From: Corallococcus interemptor
GTDB lineage: Bacteria > Myxococcota > Myxococcia > Myxococcales > Myxococcaceae
NCBI RefSeq assembly: GCF_003668875.1
Contig: NZ_RAWM01000034.1
Span: forward strand, 1 to 64,000
Reading direction: 5' to 3'
DNA length: 64,000 nucleotides
Position 1 is the stretch's first letter; each line of letters begins with the position of its first letter. Shown here piece after piece: positions 41,956-51,716 of the stretch. A model generated the notes under the pieces. That model worked only from the letters and a program-made list of their open reading frames with translations, was not told the DNA's origin and did no database searches. The position numbers and the translations under genes were made by a program.

Positions 41956-43302
41956 CTACTCGCCCACGAGCGCGCCGACCTCCAGGAACACCTGCCGGAA
42001 GTCACCGGCGGCGCCCACGAGGCGCAGGTTCTGCGCCAGGCCGCCGGTGGCGCGGAAGAACATCATCGCCTCCGGGGGCGGCCGGATGCGCATCATGCGC
42101 GCGGCGTTCTTGGTGAAGTGGTTGCGCATGTCGCGGTTGATGTCGCAGGTGCCGTAGTCATACGGCGAGCTGCGCATGGGCCGCCCGGCGATGTGCAGCA
42201 CCTCGCGCAGGAGCACCTCGGCTTCCGCCTCCGCCAGCTCCACGGAGAAGCCCACCTCACGGCACAGGCCCAGCACGTCCAGCGTCTCCAGCCGCAGCGC
42301 CTGCTGGAACATGCGGCGGTTGGCCGTGACGAAGGTGGGGCTGAAGCGCTTGATGGAGCCGAAGTCCAGCAGCCCCATGCGCCCGTCCGGCATCACCATG
42401 AAGTTGCCGGGGTGCGGATCCGCGTGGATTTCCCCCGCGTCCAGGAACGGCCCGTAGGTGGCGCGGATGAGCTGGCGCGCGACGCGGAAGCGCGTTTCCG
42501 GATCCGGCGACGTCGTCACCCAGTCCTTGAGCGTCTGGCCTTCCAGCAGCTCCAGCGTGAGCACGCGGTGGGCGCTGCGCTCCTCGATGACCTGGGGCAC
42601 GTACAGGTCCGGCAGCCGCGACACGCTCTTCGCGAAGCTCTTGGCCAGCTGCGCCTCGCGGCGGTAGTCCAGCTCCAGCATGAGTTCGTCGCGGAACTCC
42701 TGGAAGTAGGCGGTGCCGTCCATCATCCGCGACGTCTTGGACACCGTCTTCACGACGAGCCCCAGGTTGTCCATGTCGTGGCCCATGGACACGTCGATGC
42801 CGGGGTACTGCACCTTCACGGCGACGGGGCGGCCGTCGTGCAGCACGGCGCGGTGCACCTGGCCCAGCGACGCGGCGGCGAGCGCGTCCGGGGAGAACTC
42901 CTTGAACAGGGCCTCCGGCGGCGCGCCCAGCTCCTCCTGCACCACGCGCGACACCTGCGCGTAGGACATGGCGGGGGCCTGGTTCTGCAGCCGGGCCATC
43001 ATCTGCCGCACTTCCGGCGTGAGCAGGTCCGGGTCCATGGAGAGGGCCTGGCCCAGCTTCATGGCCGCGCCCTTCATCTCCCCCAGCGTGGCCACCAGCT
43101 TCTCCGCGGTGCCCAGGCTGAGCAGCTCCGTGGGGCTCGTCCCGGACAGCTGTTTGGCGCCCGCCTTGAGCACCTCCGAGCCCACGTGCATGGAGAGACC
43201 GGCCAGCTTGCGCAGGCGGTTGAAGCGCCCCTGGGGCGGCAGCTTGTCGTCGGGTTCGGAAGCCATGGGAGAGGAGAGGATTAACGAAGACTCCTCTCCC
43301 AT
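41956..43302 (-). CDS. ABC1/UbiB (AarF) family atypical kinase
   Basis: 448 residues from this start. The UbiB-type kinase signs are present: KLGQ motif (GAAMKLGQALSMDP), Ala-rich loop AAASLGQVHRA in place of the Gly-rich loop, VAVKVQYPG with the Lys, HADPHPGNF catalytic loop and LLDFGSIKRF metal-binding Asp. The family supports quinone (lipid) pathways and is an ATPase more than a protein kinase. ATG at 43302 has a GGGGG stretch upstream; the ATG at 43266 (MASEPDDKLPP) is an alternative and has no ribosome site. Both starts are bound up in the hairpin described next. Confidence 0.88.
   Translation of the reverse strand: MGEESSLILSSPMASEPDDKLPPQGRFNRLRKLAGLSMHVGSEVLKAGAKQLSGTSPTELLSLGTAEKLVATLGEMKGAAMKLGQALSMDPDLLTPEVRQMMARLQNQAPAMSYAQVSRVVQEELGAPPEALFKEFSPDALAAASLGQVHRAVLHDGRPVAVKVQYPGIDVSMGHDMDNLGLVVKTVSKTSRMMDGTAYFQEFRDELMLELDYRREAQLAKSFAKSVSRLPDLYVPQVIEERSAHRVLTLELLEGQTLKDWVTTSPDPETRFRVARQLIRATYGPFLDAGEIHADPHPGNFMVMPDGRMGLLDFGSIKRFSPTFVTANRRMFQQALRLETLDVLGLCREVGFSVELAEAEAEVLLREVLHIAGRPMRSSPYDYGTCDINRDMRNHFTKNAARMMRIRPPPEAMMFFRATGGLAQNLRLVGAAGDFRQVFLEVGALVGE
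43265..43302 (-). promoter_or_regulatory. 12-bp perfect inverted repeat spanning both possible starts of the ABC1 kinase gene
   Basis: ATGGGAGAGGAG (43265-43276) and CTCCTCTCCCAT (43291-43302) enclose 14 bases. On the mRNA the 5' arm begins with one ATG and the 3' arm ends at the second, and the purine-rich arm is a good ribosome-binding sequence. Folding could hide or select the start; a DNA operator is the other reading. Confidence 0.6.
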
Positions 43303-43341
43303 ACGCAAGACGCCCCCGGGATGGATGTGAGCCCGGCTCCC

Positions 43342-45264
43342 CTACCTGGGAGCGGCCGAGCCGCGCACCCGGGCCCGGAGAAAGCGCCAGCGCTTGAGCC
43401 CCTCCAGGTCCAAGGGGTCCGCGCGGACCGCCAGCTCGTAGGCGGCGAGCGCCTCCTCCAGCCGGCCCACGGACGCGAGCGCGTCACCGGACAGCCGGTG
43501 GACGGCGGCGCGGCCCTCGCGGCCGGTGTTGCCGGCGAGGAAGCGGCGGCGGCACTGCTCCAGCATGGTGGCGGTGAGGCCCGCGGCGAGGCACCGCTCG
43601 ATGCCCTCCACGTTGCCCAGCGTGGCGTCGTACTCCACGCGCCGCTCCACGTTGCCCAGCGTGTGGAGCGCCCCGGCCACGCGATCCAGCGCGCGGTCCA
43701 CCTGGGCGCGCTGGCTGTCCGACAGCGGGCGGGCCTTGAGCAGCTCCAGGGCCCCGCGGGCGCGCTGGGCCGCGGTGCGCACGGACTCCAGCGTGGCGTC
43801 GCGCGGTAGCTCCAGCACGGCGTACGGGTCCCCGGCAAGCCGCCGGCGGAAGCCCTGCAGCACGGCCTCCGCCTGCGCGTCCTCGGGCGTGGGGATGGCG
43901 GCGGTCTGCGCGGACGTGGCGCGCGTGCTGTTCTTGAGCTGGGCCAGCTGGGCCTGGAAGGCGGGGCTCGCGTCGCGCAGCTGGACTCCAAAGCCCGGGG
44001 ACATGTTCCACGCCTGGGCCTGCTCGGCGGTGACGTGGCGCACCACCTGCGCGGTGCAGGGCAGCTCGCCGCCGGGCAGCCGCAGCACCAGCGACACCTC
44101 CGACAGGAGCGCCGGGGGCGTGGAGGTGGACTGGAAGAAGAGGCCGGAGCGGCCCACCCACTCGCCCTTGAGCTCCACCGGGGCCTGCGTGCCCTGGCCG
44201 CGCAGCAGCGCGGTGAGCGGCGGCGCGGAGGGCGCGGGCGGCGGCGCGAGCGACGCCTCCAGGGCCGTTTTCAGCTCCGCGGCGGAGGCGAAGCGGTGGT
44301 CGGGCCGCTTGGCCAGCGCGCGCAGCAGCACTCGCGACAGGGCCTCCGGCACGGCGGGGTTCAGCTCGTGCGGCGGGACGGGCTCCTTCTGCAGGTGGCC
44401 CACCAGGATTTCGGCGGCGGTGCGGCCGTAGAAGGGCACCTGGCCGGTGAGCAGCAGGTACGCGAGCACGCCGGCGGCGTAGAGGTCGCTGCGCGCGTCC
44501 ACGATGCCGTCGCCGCACTGCTCGGGGGCCATGAACTCCGGCGTGCCCAGGAGGACGCCGACCTCGGTGGTCATCTCACCGGCGGGGCGGGACAGGAGCT
44601 TGGCGATGCCGAAGTCGAGCAGCTTCACGCGCTGCTTGCCGTTGGCGTTGGGGACGAGGAAGACGTTGGCGGGCTTCAGGTCGCGGTGGACGATGCCGTG
44701 CGCGTGCGCGGCGCCCAGGGCGTCACACACCTGCGTCATCAGCTCCACGACGAGCGCCGGGGCCATGGGGCCTCGGGCGAAGTTGGCCAGGCTGTCGCCT
44801 TCCAGGTACTCCATGACGAGGTACGGGCGCCCGTCGCGCGAGTCCAGGTCGTAGAGGGTGACGACGTTCTCATGCTGCACCAGCGTGAGCGTGCGGGCTT
44901 CGGACAGGAAGCGCGCGACCAGCTCCGGGGCCTGGGCCAGGTGCGCGTGGAGCACCTTGATGGCCACGCGCTTCTGGATGAGCGTGTGCTCCGCGAGGAA
45001 CACGGTGCCCATGCCGCCGCGGCCCAGCTCGCGCACGACGCGGAAGCGGCCGAACTCCTGGCCCACGAGGGAAGGCACCACGGGCGTGAGAGACGACATG
45101 GGAGTGGGCGGTGCGGGCAGCGAGGCCGCGGGTCCCGGCGGCGGCGTGCCGGCGTAGAGCATCGTGCCGCCATTGAGGTCCAGCCCGCGCATCAGCGTGG
45201 GACACGCCTCCGCTTCGGAGTGGGGCTGACCGCAAGAACAGATGAGAGGCGACGGGGCGAGCAC
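43342..45264 (-). CDS. Ser/Thr protein kinase with PilZ-like and J-like C-terminal modules
   Basis: 640 residues. Short N-terminal Cys-rich motif (CSCGQPHSEAEACP), kinase (about 70-335) with all Hanks signs: GRGGMGTVFLAE, VAIKV, HRDLKPANVF, DFGIAK, GTPEFMAPEQ, DARSDLYAAG. Then a PilZ-like barrel (about 370-440: WVGRSGLFFQSTS, PGFGVQLRD), then a J-domain-like helical unit (about 475-545: DPYAVLELPRDATLESVRTAAQRARG) lacking HPD, and a TPR-like end (ASVGRLEEALAAYELAVRADPLDLE). No membrane helix, so it is a soluble kinase. PilZ may read cyclic di-GMP, though the RxxxR motif is not evident. GTG start. Confidence 0.9.
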   Translation of the reverse strand: MLAPSPLICSCGQPHSEAEACPTLMRGLDLNGGTMLYAGTPPPGPAASLPAPPTPMSSLTPVVPSLVGQEFGRFRVVRELGRGGMGTVFLAEHTLIQKRVAIKVLHAHLAQAPELVARFLSEARTLTLVQHENVVTLYDLDSRDGRPYLVMEYLEGDSLANFARGPMAPALVVELMTQVCDALGAAHAHGIVHRDLKPANVFLVPNANGKQRVKLLDFGIAKLLSRPAGEMTTEVGVLLGTPEFMAPEQCGDGIVDARSDLYAAGVLAYLLLTGQVPFYGRTAAEILVGHLQKEPVPPHELNPAVPEALSRVLLRALAKRPDHRFASAAELKTALEASLAPPPAPSAPPLTALLRGQGTQAPVELKGEWVGRSGLFFQSTSTPPALLSEVSLVLRLPGGELPCTAQVVRHVTAEQAQAWNMSPGFGVQLRDASPAFQAQLAQLKNSTRATSAQTAAIPTPEDAQAEAVLQGFRRRLAGDPYAVLELPRDATLESVRTAAQRARGALELLKARPLSDSQRAQVDRALDRVAGALHTLGNVERRVEYDATLGNVEGIERCLAAGLTATMLEQCRRRFLAGNTGREGRAAVHRLSGDALASVGRLEEALAAYELAVRADPLDLEGLKRWRFLRARVRGSAAPR

Positions 45265-45852
45265 GTAGGGACCGGAACCTGCGAAGGCGATGCGGGGGTG
45301 AGGACAGCGTCAGCGGCCGATGCGAGCGGTGTGCCAGCAACCGGGGTTTTCCGGTTCACGCGGTCGGCCACGCCAACCGGTTGATCCGCTTCGCTTTTCC
45401 GACATTCGGATGCGGCGTGGGTCCCAGTTCATCGGCAGACACCCCTCGGTTACGGGGAGTTTTTACAGCCCCGGGACGGAACAGTTTTCCGTCCAGCACA
45501 TCCCAATACGTTTGGTCCGCAAGACCTTGGGCGACTTCCGCTCCGCCTTCCCTTCAACCGTCCTGCCGTGCAGCGAAAGTCCCTTCAAGATGACAGCACG
45601 CCGTGCGGGTTTCCAGTGCGCAGCGACATGAACATCTCCGCTGGAAAACATCTCGTCCGCTCTCGAAGAAAGCCGTGATTGCGCATCTGGCTGCGGGAGC
45701 CGGGAAGACACTGCGGCCCTAGAGGAACGTTCGGTTCGAACTGTGTCGGGAGGCCGACAAATCGGCCCCGGATGAAGTGGCCTGCACGGATGACGGGGCT
45801 TTCAAGGCTTCTGTCAGGACGCGGCTGCGTGCGGCGGGGACGCGGGGTTTCG
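45265..45852. other. intergenic region of about 590 bases, no gene seen
   Basis: Lower GC than the flanks, no open frame with myxobacterial codon bias, and no repeat, tRNA or phage sign recognised. It separates the Ser/Thr kinase from the SUKH gene and the CRISPR array, so it may mark an insertion boundary. Confidence 0.5.
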
Positions 45853-46332
45853 TCACCCCTCCTGCGCCACCTTCTTGAGCCAGAACCAGCGTCCGTTGGA
45901 GCGGAGGGCGCCCTCCAGGAACTCGGAGAAGGCGCTGGCGATTTGGGGGCACTGGGATGGATCCGGGAAGCCTTCGCGGAAGCCGTCACGCAGGGGATAG
46001 CGGCCGTCGTGCTGCTGGCTCACGTCGAGCAGGACGTAGTTCCCGTCGCGGACCTCGCAGATGGCGTACCAGGCTGCGGGGCCTGACCGGTCCGTGTCGT
46101 CCTGGCTCATGACGATCCGCGCGCGGCGGAGCTCGGACAGTGGCGGGAAGGAGAACGCGGGGTCGACTCGGTCGAAGAGGTCCGCGCCATCGCAGTGCAG
46201 GTAGAAGGCGCGGAGGTCCGGGTCCAACCGCCATCCGGCGCGTTGTTCGAAGGCGTCGATCTGCTCGGGCGTGGCGGGAGGGCGTGCGTGGTGGAGGCGC
46301 GAGACCTCTTCGAGCAGGGCGTTCATCGACAC
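45853..46332 (-). CDS. orphan SUKH (SMI1/KNR4) family immunity protein
   Basis: 159 residues, close paralogue of the SUKH protein at 7354-7848 (shared LDPDLRAFYLHCDGADLFDR, GRYPLRDGFREGFPDP, GALRSNGRWFWL). No toxin gene accompanies it. It is the first gene after the old end of the CRISPR array and lies on the same strand as array transcription, so read-through could reach it. Orphan immunity genes commonly guard against toxins carried by kin. It could also be the residue of a lost toxin/immunity pair. Confidence 0.86.
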   Translation of the reverse strand: MSMNALLEEVSRLHHARPPATPEQIDAFEQRAGWRLDPDLRAFYLHCDGADLFDRVDPAFSFPPLSELRRARIVMSQDDTDRSGPAAWYAICEVRDGNYVLLDVSQQHDGRYPLRDGFREGFPDPSQCPQIASAFSEFLEGALRSNGRWFWLKKVAQEG

Positions 46333-46424
46333 GGAGCCACCTCAGGAAACCACAGTTGATCGCGTGCGTTCACTCTGCCGCCACGCCGCTCCGGCGGAGC
46401 AGCATGGCCCGGCATTGACGGCGT

Positions 46425-46532
46425 GATGCTCGCTGCACTCCGCCCCGAAGCGCGGCGCAACCCAGGCCGTAGCCCTTCGTCGTTAGCAAGTCGTAGTTTC
46501 AACCCACGCTCCGCCCCGACCCGGGACACCGT
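46425..46532 (-). repeat. two decayed repeats at the old (trailer) end of the array
   Basis: Near 46425-46461 and 46496-46532 parts of the repeat remain (CTCCGCCCCGAAGCGCGG and GTTTCAACCCACGCTCCGCC) with the other halves altered. Their position at the leader-distal end fits the usual ageing of arrays. Confidence 0.75.
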
Positions 46533-49500
46533 CAACCCGGAGCCGCACTTCCTCAAGTTTCAACCCACGCTCCGCCCCGAAGAGCGGAGCGACGGATGGC
46601 CTCCACCGCGCCCGTGTTGCCCCCGGGTTTCAACCCACGCTCCGCCCCGAAGAGCGGAGCGACCATGGACCTGATGCAGTACCGGCGCGGAGAGTCGTTT
46701 CAATCCACGCTCCGCCCCGAAGAGCGGAGCGCCCCCCCGGGGAGATGGTGCTTATCGCTCTGGAAGAGCTTCAACCCACGCTCCACCCCGAAGCGCGGAG
46801 CGACCAGGACACTACGGCGGCCCTCCTGTGCGACCCCAAGTTTCAACCCACGTTCCGCCCCGAAGAGCGGAGCGACCTGGCGACATCAACAACAACTACA
46901 CCGGAAACCTGTTTCAACCCACGCTCCGCCCCGAAGAGCGGAGCGACGAGGCCCAGGACGCCGCCGCCACCACCACCGCGAGTTTTCAACCCACGCTCCG
47001 CCCCGAAGAGCGGAGCGACACTTGACGACGGCCCGGTCGGCCCGCTGCTGGTTGTAGTTTCAACCCACGCTCCGCACCGAAGAGCGGAGCGACATAGCAC
47101 CGCAGCACATCGGCATCGCCGAGCAGGTGTTTCAACCCACGTTCAGCCCCGAAGAGCGGAGCGACTGGCGAAGAATACCGGCGGAAACATGGCGATGCAG
47201 TTTCAACCCATGCTCCGCCCCGAAGAGCGGAGCGACCCGCCACCTGCAGCGCGCACAGGGCGGTGTTGGGGTTTCAACCCACGCTCCGCCCCGAAGAGCG
47301 GAGCGACACTTGGAGAACTCCGTCTCCTGTTCCGCCCACTGCTGGTTTCAACCCGCGCTCCGCCCCGAAGAGCGGAGCGACGGCAGCGTACGCATCGACG
47401 GTAACAGGGCCGGTGTTTCAACCCACGCTCCGCCCCGAAGAGCGGAGCGACTCGGTGACGGACATCTTCTTCGCCAGCGGTCCCTCGTTTCCAACCCACG
47501 TTCCGCCCCGAAGAACGGAGAGACGTCGATCAACCATGGCCGCGGGCCGTTGCCGGAGTTTCAACCCACGCTCTGCCCCGAAGAGCGAAGCGACAGCCGC
47601 AGTTCCAGCGTCCGCAGGTCGCGGTGGTTTCAACCCACACTCCGCCCCGAAGAGCGGAGCGACCGCGCGCACTACCGCAGCAACTCGCCACATGGCGATG
47701 TTTCAATCCACGCTCCGCCCCGAAGAGCGGAGCGACATTCTCCCCGCGACGCACCCCTTCTGGCAGCGGCGTTTCAACCCACGTTCAGCCCCGAAGAGCG
47801 GAGCGACCGACGCGGACGGCAAGGCGCGCACCGTCTCCCCGAAGTTTCAACCCACGCTCCGCCCCGACGAGCGGCGCGACCCGTCCGCATTGGCTGTCTC
47901 ACGTCCTCCAAGGTTTCAACCCACGCTCCGCCCCGAAGAGCGGAGCGACCTCTGCGGTGCGCCGCTCCACCGGGGAGATGCGCAGGTTTCAACCCACGCT
48001 CCGCCCCGAAGAGCGGAGCGACCTGACAGTGATGCTACGCATGGTGTTGATCCTGTGGTTTCAACCCACGCTACGCCCCGAAGAACGGAGCGACTCGGAG
48101 TGGACGGCGAGGGAGGTGGCGGGTGGCGGAGGTTTCAACCCACGCTCCGCCCCGAAGAGCGGAGCGACTTGTCGCCGTCGGTGTGGACCATTAGCGCGTC
48201 CTTGTAGTTTCAACCCACGCTCTGCCCAGAAGAGCGGAGCGACCGTGCGAGTCCCGCGGATGCTCCAGCACGCCTCCGTTTCAATCCACATTCCGCCCCG
48301 AAGAGCGGAGCGACTCTCGAGTGCCGCAGGTGCGCGGGGGCTGGATGCTGCTTCAACCCACGCTCCGCCCCGAAGAGCGGAGCGACTGGCGCCGTCTTGG
48401 AGAATGCTGCCGTCGTCCGTGTTTCAACCCACGCTCCACCCACAAGAGCGGAGCGACGGCGCCACCAGCCACACCGACTACTTCAACCGGTACCTGTTTC
48501 AACCCACGCTCCACCCCGAAGCGCGGAGCGACCATCGGAACTTCCTCGCGCTCCAGGAACGCGCCGTTTCAACCCACGCTCCGCCCCGAAGAGCGGAGCG
48601 ACGTGGCCAACCAGAACCCGGAGATCTACCTTCCGGAGTTTCAACCCACGCTCCGCCCCGAAGAGCGGAGCGACCCCGCTCGCGCAGGGCCTCCGGGCAC
48701 GGAGCGTGGTTTCACCCCACGCTCCGCCCCGAAGAGCGGAGCGACCCCGCTCGCGCTCCAACTCCGCCACCCGGGCCTGTTTCAACCCACGCTTCGCTCC
48801 GAAGAGCGGAGCGACCTTCCTCCAGCACCTGGCCGGGTCGGCGATGGTGTTTCAACCCACGCTCCGCCCCGAAGAGCGGAGCGACCGGAGCACCGGCGTC
48901 ATGGCCTTCCAGCCGTTGGTGTTTCAACCCACGCTCCGCCCGAAGAGCGGAGCGACCAAGCGCGCTCCCAGCTGCTGCTGCGCTACCCCAAGTTTCAACC
49001 CACGCTCCGCCCCGAGGAGCGGAGCGACCCATCGGACGCGTGCCCTGCAAGTTCCAGCTGTCGTTGTTTCAACCCACGCTCCGCCCCGAAGAGCGGAGCG
49101 ACACTCACCCAGCCCCTTCGCCTTGTCGTTGTAGAGGTTTCAACCCACGCTCCGCCCCGAAGAGCGGAGCGACAGGAGCGCGCCTATTACGCGCGCCTCA
49201 TGGCCGTGGTGTTTCAACCCACGCTCCGCCCCGAAGAGCGGAGCGACCTTCGTGTCCGCAGCACCGCCGTGCTCAAGCGGTTTCAACCCACGCTCCGCCC
49301 CGAAGAACGGAGCGACCCAAGCCCATTCTCCGGGTGCCCGTCATCCTGACGAGTTTCAACCCACGCTCCACCCCGAAGAACGGAGCGACTGCGCCGCCCC
49401 ACCCTTTGCCTCACCTCGGAGCTGTTTCAACCCACGCTCCGCCCCGAAGAGCGGAGCGACCTTTTTTGTTCGTCAGGTCGCGCTGGTAGTAGGGGTTTCA

Positions 49501-49670
49501 ACCCACGCTCCGCCCCGAAGAGCGGAGCGACCGACAACCAAGTGGCCCAGCGCCTGGGCACGAAGTTTCAACCCACGCTCCGCCCTGAAGAGCGGAGCGA
49601 CTTCCAGGTCATCGGCGTGGGCGTCAAGTACGGGTTTCAACCCACGCTCCGCCCCGAAGAGCGGAGCGAC

Positions 49671-49816
49671 CGCGTTGGGCGCGTAGCTGTACGCCGCCCA
49701 GACGTGGTTTCAACCCACGCTCCGCCCCGAAGAGCGGAGCGACCGCGTTGGGCGCGTAGCTGTACGCCGCCCAGACGTGGTTTCAACCCACGCTCCGCCC
49801 CGAAGAGCGGAGCGAC
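49671..49816 (-). repeat. tandem duplication of one spacer-repeat unit
   Basis: The 36-base spacer at 49671-49706 is identical to that at 49744-49779; with its repeat the 73-base unit is duplicated in tandem. This points to recombination between repeats rather than two separate acquisitions. Confidence 0.95.
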
Positions 49817-51208
49817 CAGCAGCGGTGCTGCAAGCACAGCGGCCCCGAGGAGTTTCAACCCACGCTCCGCCCCGAAGAGCGGAGCGACAGACGCTGCCGG
49901 CGACGCTGCCCACGCCCCTCCCCTGTTTCACCCCACGCTCCACCCCGAAGAGCGGAGCGACATCCCGCCCAGTGCGAACCGCTACTGGCGGATCGTGTTT
50001 CAACCCACGCTCCGCCCCGAAGAGCGGAGCGACCGGCGCTGTCCGTCAGCGGATCCCTGCCCTGGGTGTTTCCCCCCACGCTCCGCCCCGAAGAGCGGAG
50101 CGACCCACCGCCGCGCTTCGCTGCTGCCCGCCGATGATGTTTCAACCCACGCTCCGCCCCGAAGAGCGGAGCGACCTCGAATTGGCCCGGGATCATGTCC
50201 TCGATGTCGTTTCAACCCACGCTCCGCCCCGAAGAGCGGAGCGACTGACGCAGGAGTTGTCGAGGTCGGCGAGCACCAGGATGTTTCAACCTACGCTCCG
50301 CCCCGAAGAGCGGAGCGACAGTCCCCGCAGTGTCCAGAGAAGCAAGCCGGACAATGTTTCAACCCACGCCCCGCCCCGAAGAGCGGAGCGACCAACGGAT
50401 GGGCTGCCCGTCACAGCGGGCCACTAGGTTTCAAACCACGCTCCCCTCCGAAGAGCGGAGCGACCGCCACTGCGATGGGCGTGGTGACGCAGCAGTTGTT
50501 TCAACCCACGCTCCGCCCCGAAGAGCGGAGCGACTCACCAAGAACAACGCGCTCCTCACCTGGCTCAAGTTTCAACCCACGGTCCGCCCCGAAGAGCGGA
50601 GCGACGGCAGAACATTGGCCCGTGGGTCCGGCTCTACATGTTTCAATCCACGCTCCGCCCCGAAGAGCGGAGCGACCGAACACCCACGGGGACTTCAAGC
50701 GGTGTGACGAGTTTCAACCCACGCTCCGCCTCGAAGAGCGGAGCGACACACCTGGGCAAGAGCAAGGGCGGCTGACGAGCCATGTTTCAACCCACGCTCC
50801 GTCCCGAAGAGCGGAGCGCCGAAGCCAGCAGACCGGCCGCTCCCACCAGGAGGAGGTTTCAACCCACGCTCCGCCCCGAAGAGCGGAGCGACACCTCGTC
50901 GTAGTAGAGGAGGAAGCTGCCGCCCGTTTCAACCCACGCTCCGCCCCGAAGAGCGGAGCGACCGCCAGCACCAGCAGCGCGACGGCCGGGTTTTCCTTGT
51001 TTCAACCCACGCTCCGCCCCGAAGAGCGGAGCGACTGGAGCGGCGCCGGCGCGTCCACGGTGAGCAGCGCGAGGTTTCAACCCACGCTCCGCCCCGAAGA
51101 GCGGAGCGACCTCTCACGCACCGGGGCAGGGCGGCTACTCCCAGATTTCAACCCACGCTCCGCCCCGAAGAGCGGAGCGACCGGAGTTGCTGGCCGCTTG
51201 CGCTTGAG

Positions 51209-51245
51209 GTTTCAACCCACGCTCCACCCCAAAGAGTGGAGCGAC
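51209..51245 (-). repeat. variant repeat with compensating stem changes
   Basis: The stem reads CGCTCCAC with GTGGAGCG instead of CGCTCCGC with GCGGAGCG: both sides changed, pairing kept. It follows a short (27-base) spacer at 51182-51208. Confidence 0.9.
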
Positions 51246-51532
51246 GAAGTCGTTGCGGATGCCCTTCCCCTTGCGCGGGTTTCAACCCACGCTCCGCCCC
51301 GAAGAGCGGAGCGACCTTCGCGGCGTCGCCTGCGGTGATGTACTGGGGTTTCAACCCACGCTCCGCCCCGAAGAGCGGAGCGACCGCGCGAAGGTTTCGC
51401 CCCGGACGCTGCGCCGCTGGGCGTTTCAACCCACGCTCCGCCCCGAAGAGCGGAGCGACCGCGCTGGAGGGCGCGAAGGTGCCGGGGCTGGTGGCGTTTC
51501 AAACCACGCTCCGCTCCGAAGAGCGGAGCGAC

Positions 51533-51716
51533 CCTACCGGTCACAACCTATGAAATTTCCAAAGAATATCCGCCCTTTTCCGCGAACCTCCCGCTCCGGA
51601 GGTCTCCACTCGACAAAAAAGGACAGCTCCCTCCGTGCAACCTCGCGGCCTCACTCGGGATTCTCCGAGCACGAACCTCTGGCGGGCCCTCCATCGGGAG
51701 GGGTTCGCGCCGCACC
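51533..51716 (-). promoter_or_regulatory. CRISPR leader
   Basis: 184 bases between the first repeat and cas2. The array-proximal part is AT-rich (ACCTATGAAATTTCC, AAAGAATATCC around 51545-51570) as expected of a leader carrying the array promoter. No ORF with coding bias. Confidence 0.7.

Larger units (their letters stand above)
46425..51532 (-). CRISPR. type I-C CRISPR array, about 72 repeats
   Basis: I place 72 repeat copies, 70 well preserved and two decayed at the left end, spaced 69-75 bases with few exceptions. The 37-base repeat on the plus strand is GTTTCAACCC, ACGCTCCGC, CCCGAAGA, GCGGAGCGAC; its 8-bp palindrome is CGCTCCGC/GCGGAGCG with an 8-base loop. Read on the minus strand it ends GTTGAAAC, as type I-C repeats do, so transcription runs leftward from the leader beside cas2. 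Spacers are mostly 32-38 bases. Decay rises toward 46.4 kb, the old end. Long open frames through the array are an effect of a repeat with few stops. Confidence 0.98.

Noticed and set aside
45320-45631. 103-residue frame in the intergenic region before the SUKH gene
   Set aside because: No codon bias, no family signs, no ribosome site; the region looks non-coding.
46340-46424. Further decayed repeats left of 46425 (CCGCTCCGGCGGAGC near 46387)
   Set aside because: Only the GC-rich stem recalls the repeat; spacing and flanks do not fit.
48675-48778. Shared 11-base start of two spacers as proof of primed acquisition
   Set aside because: Too short at this base composition, and the shared part is at the end away from the crRNA handle; kept only as a low-interest note.
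46321-51553. Long open frames through the array on both strands (repeating FNPRSAPKSGAT, VSTHAPPRRAER, FQPTLRPEERSD and the antisense VAPLFGAERGLK)
   Set aside because: They are translations of the CRISPR repeat, which has few stops; spacers between them show no protein conservation.
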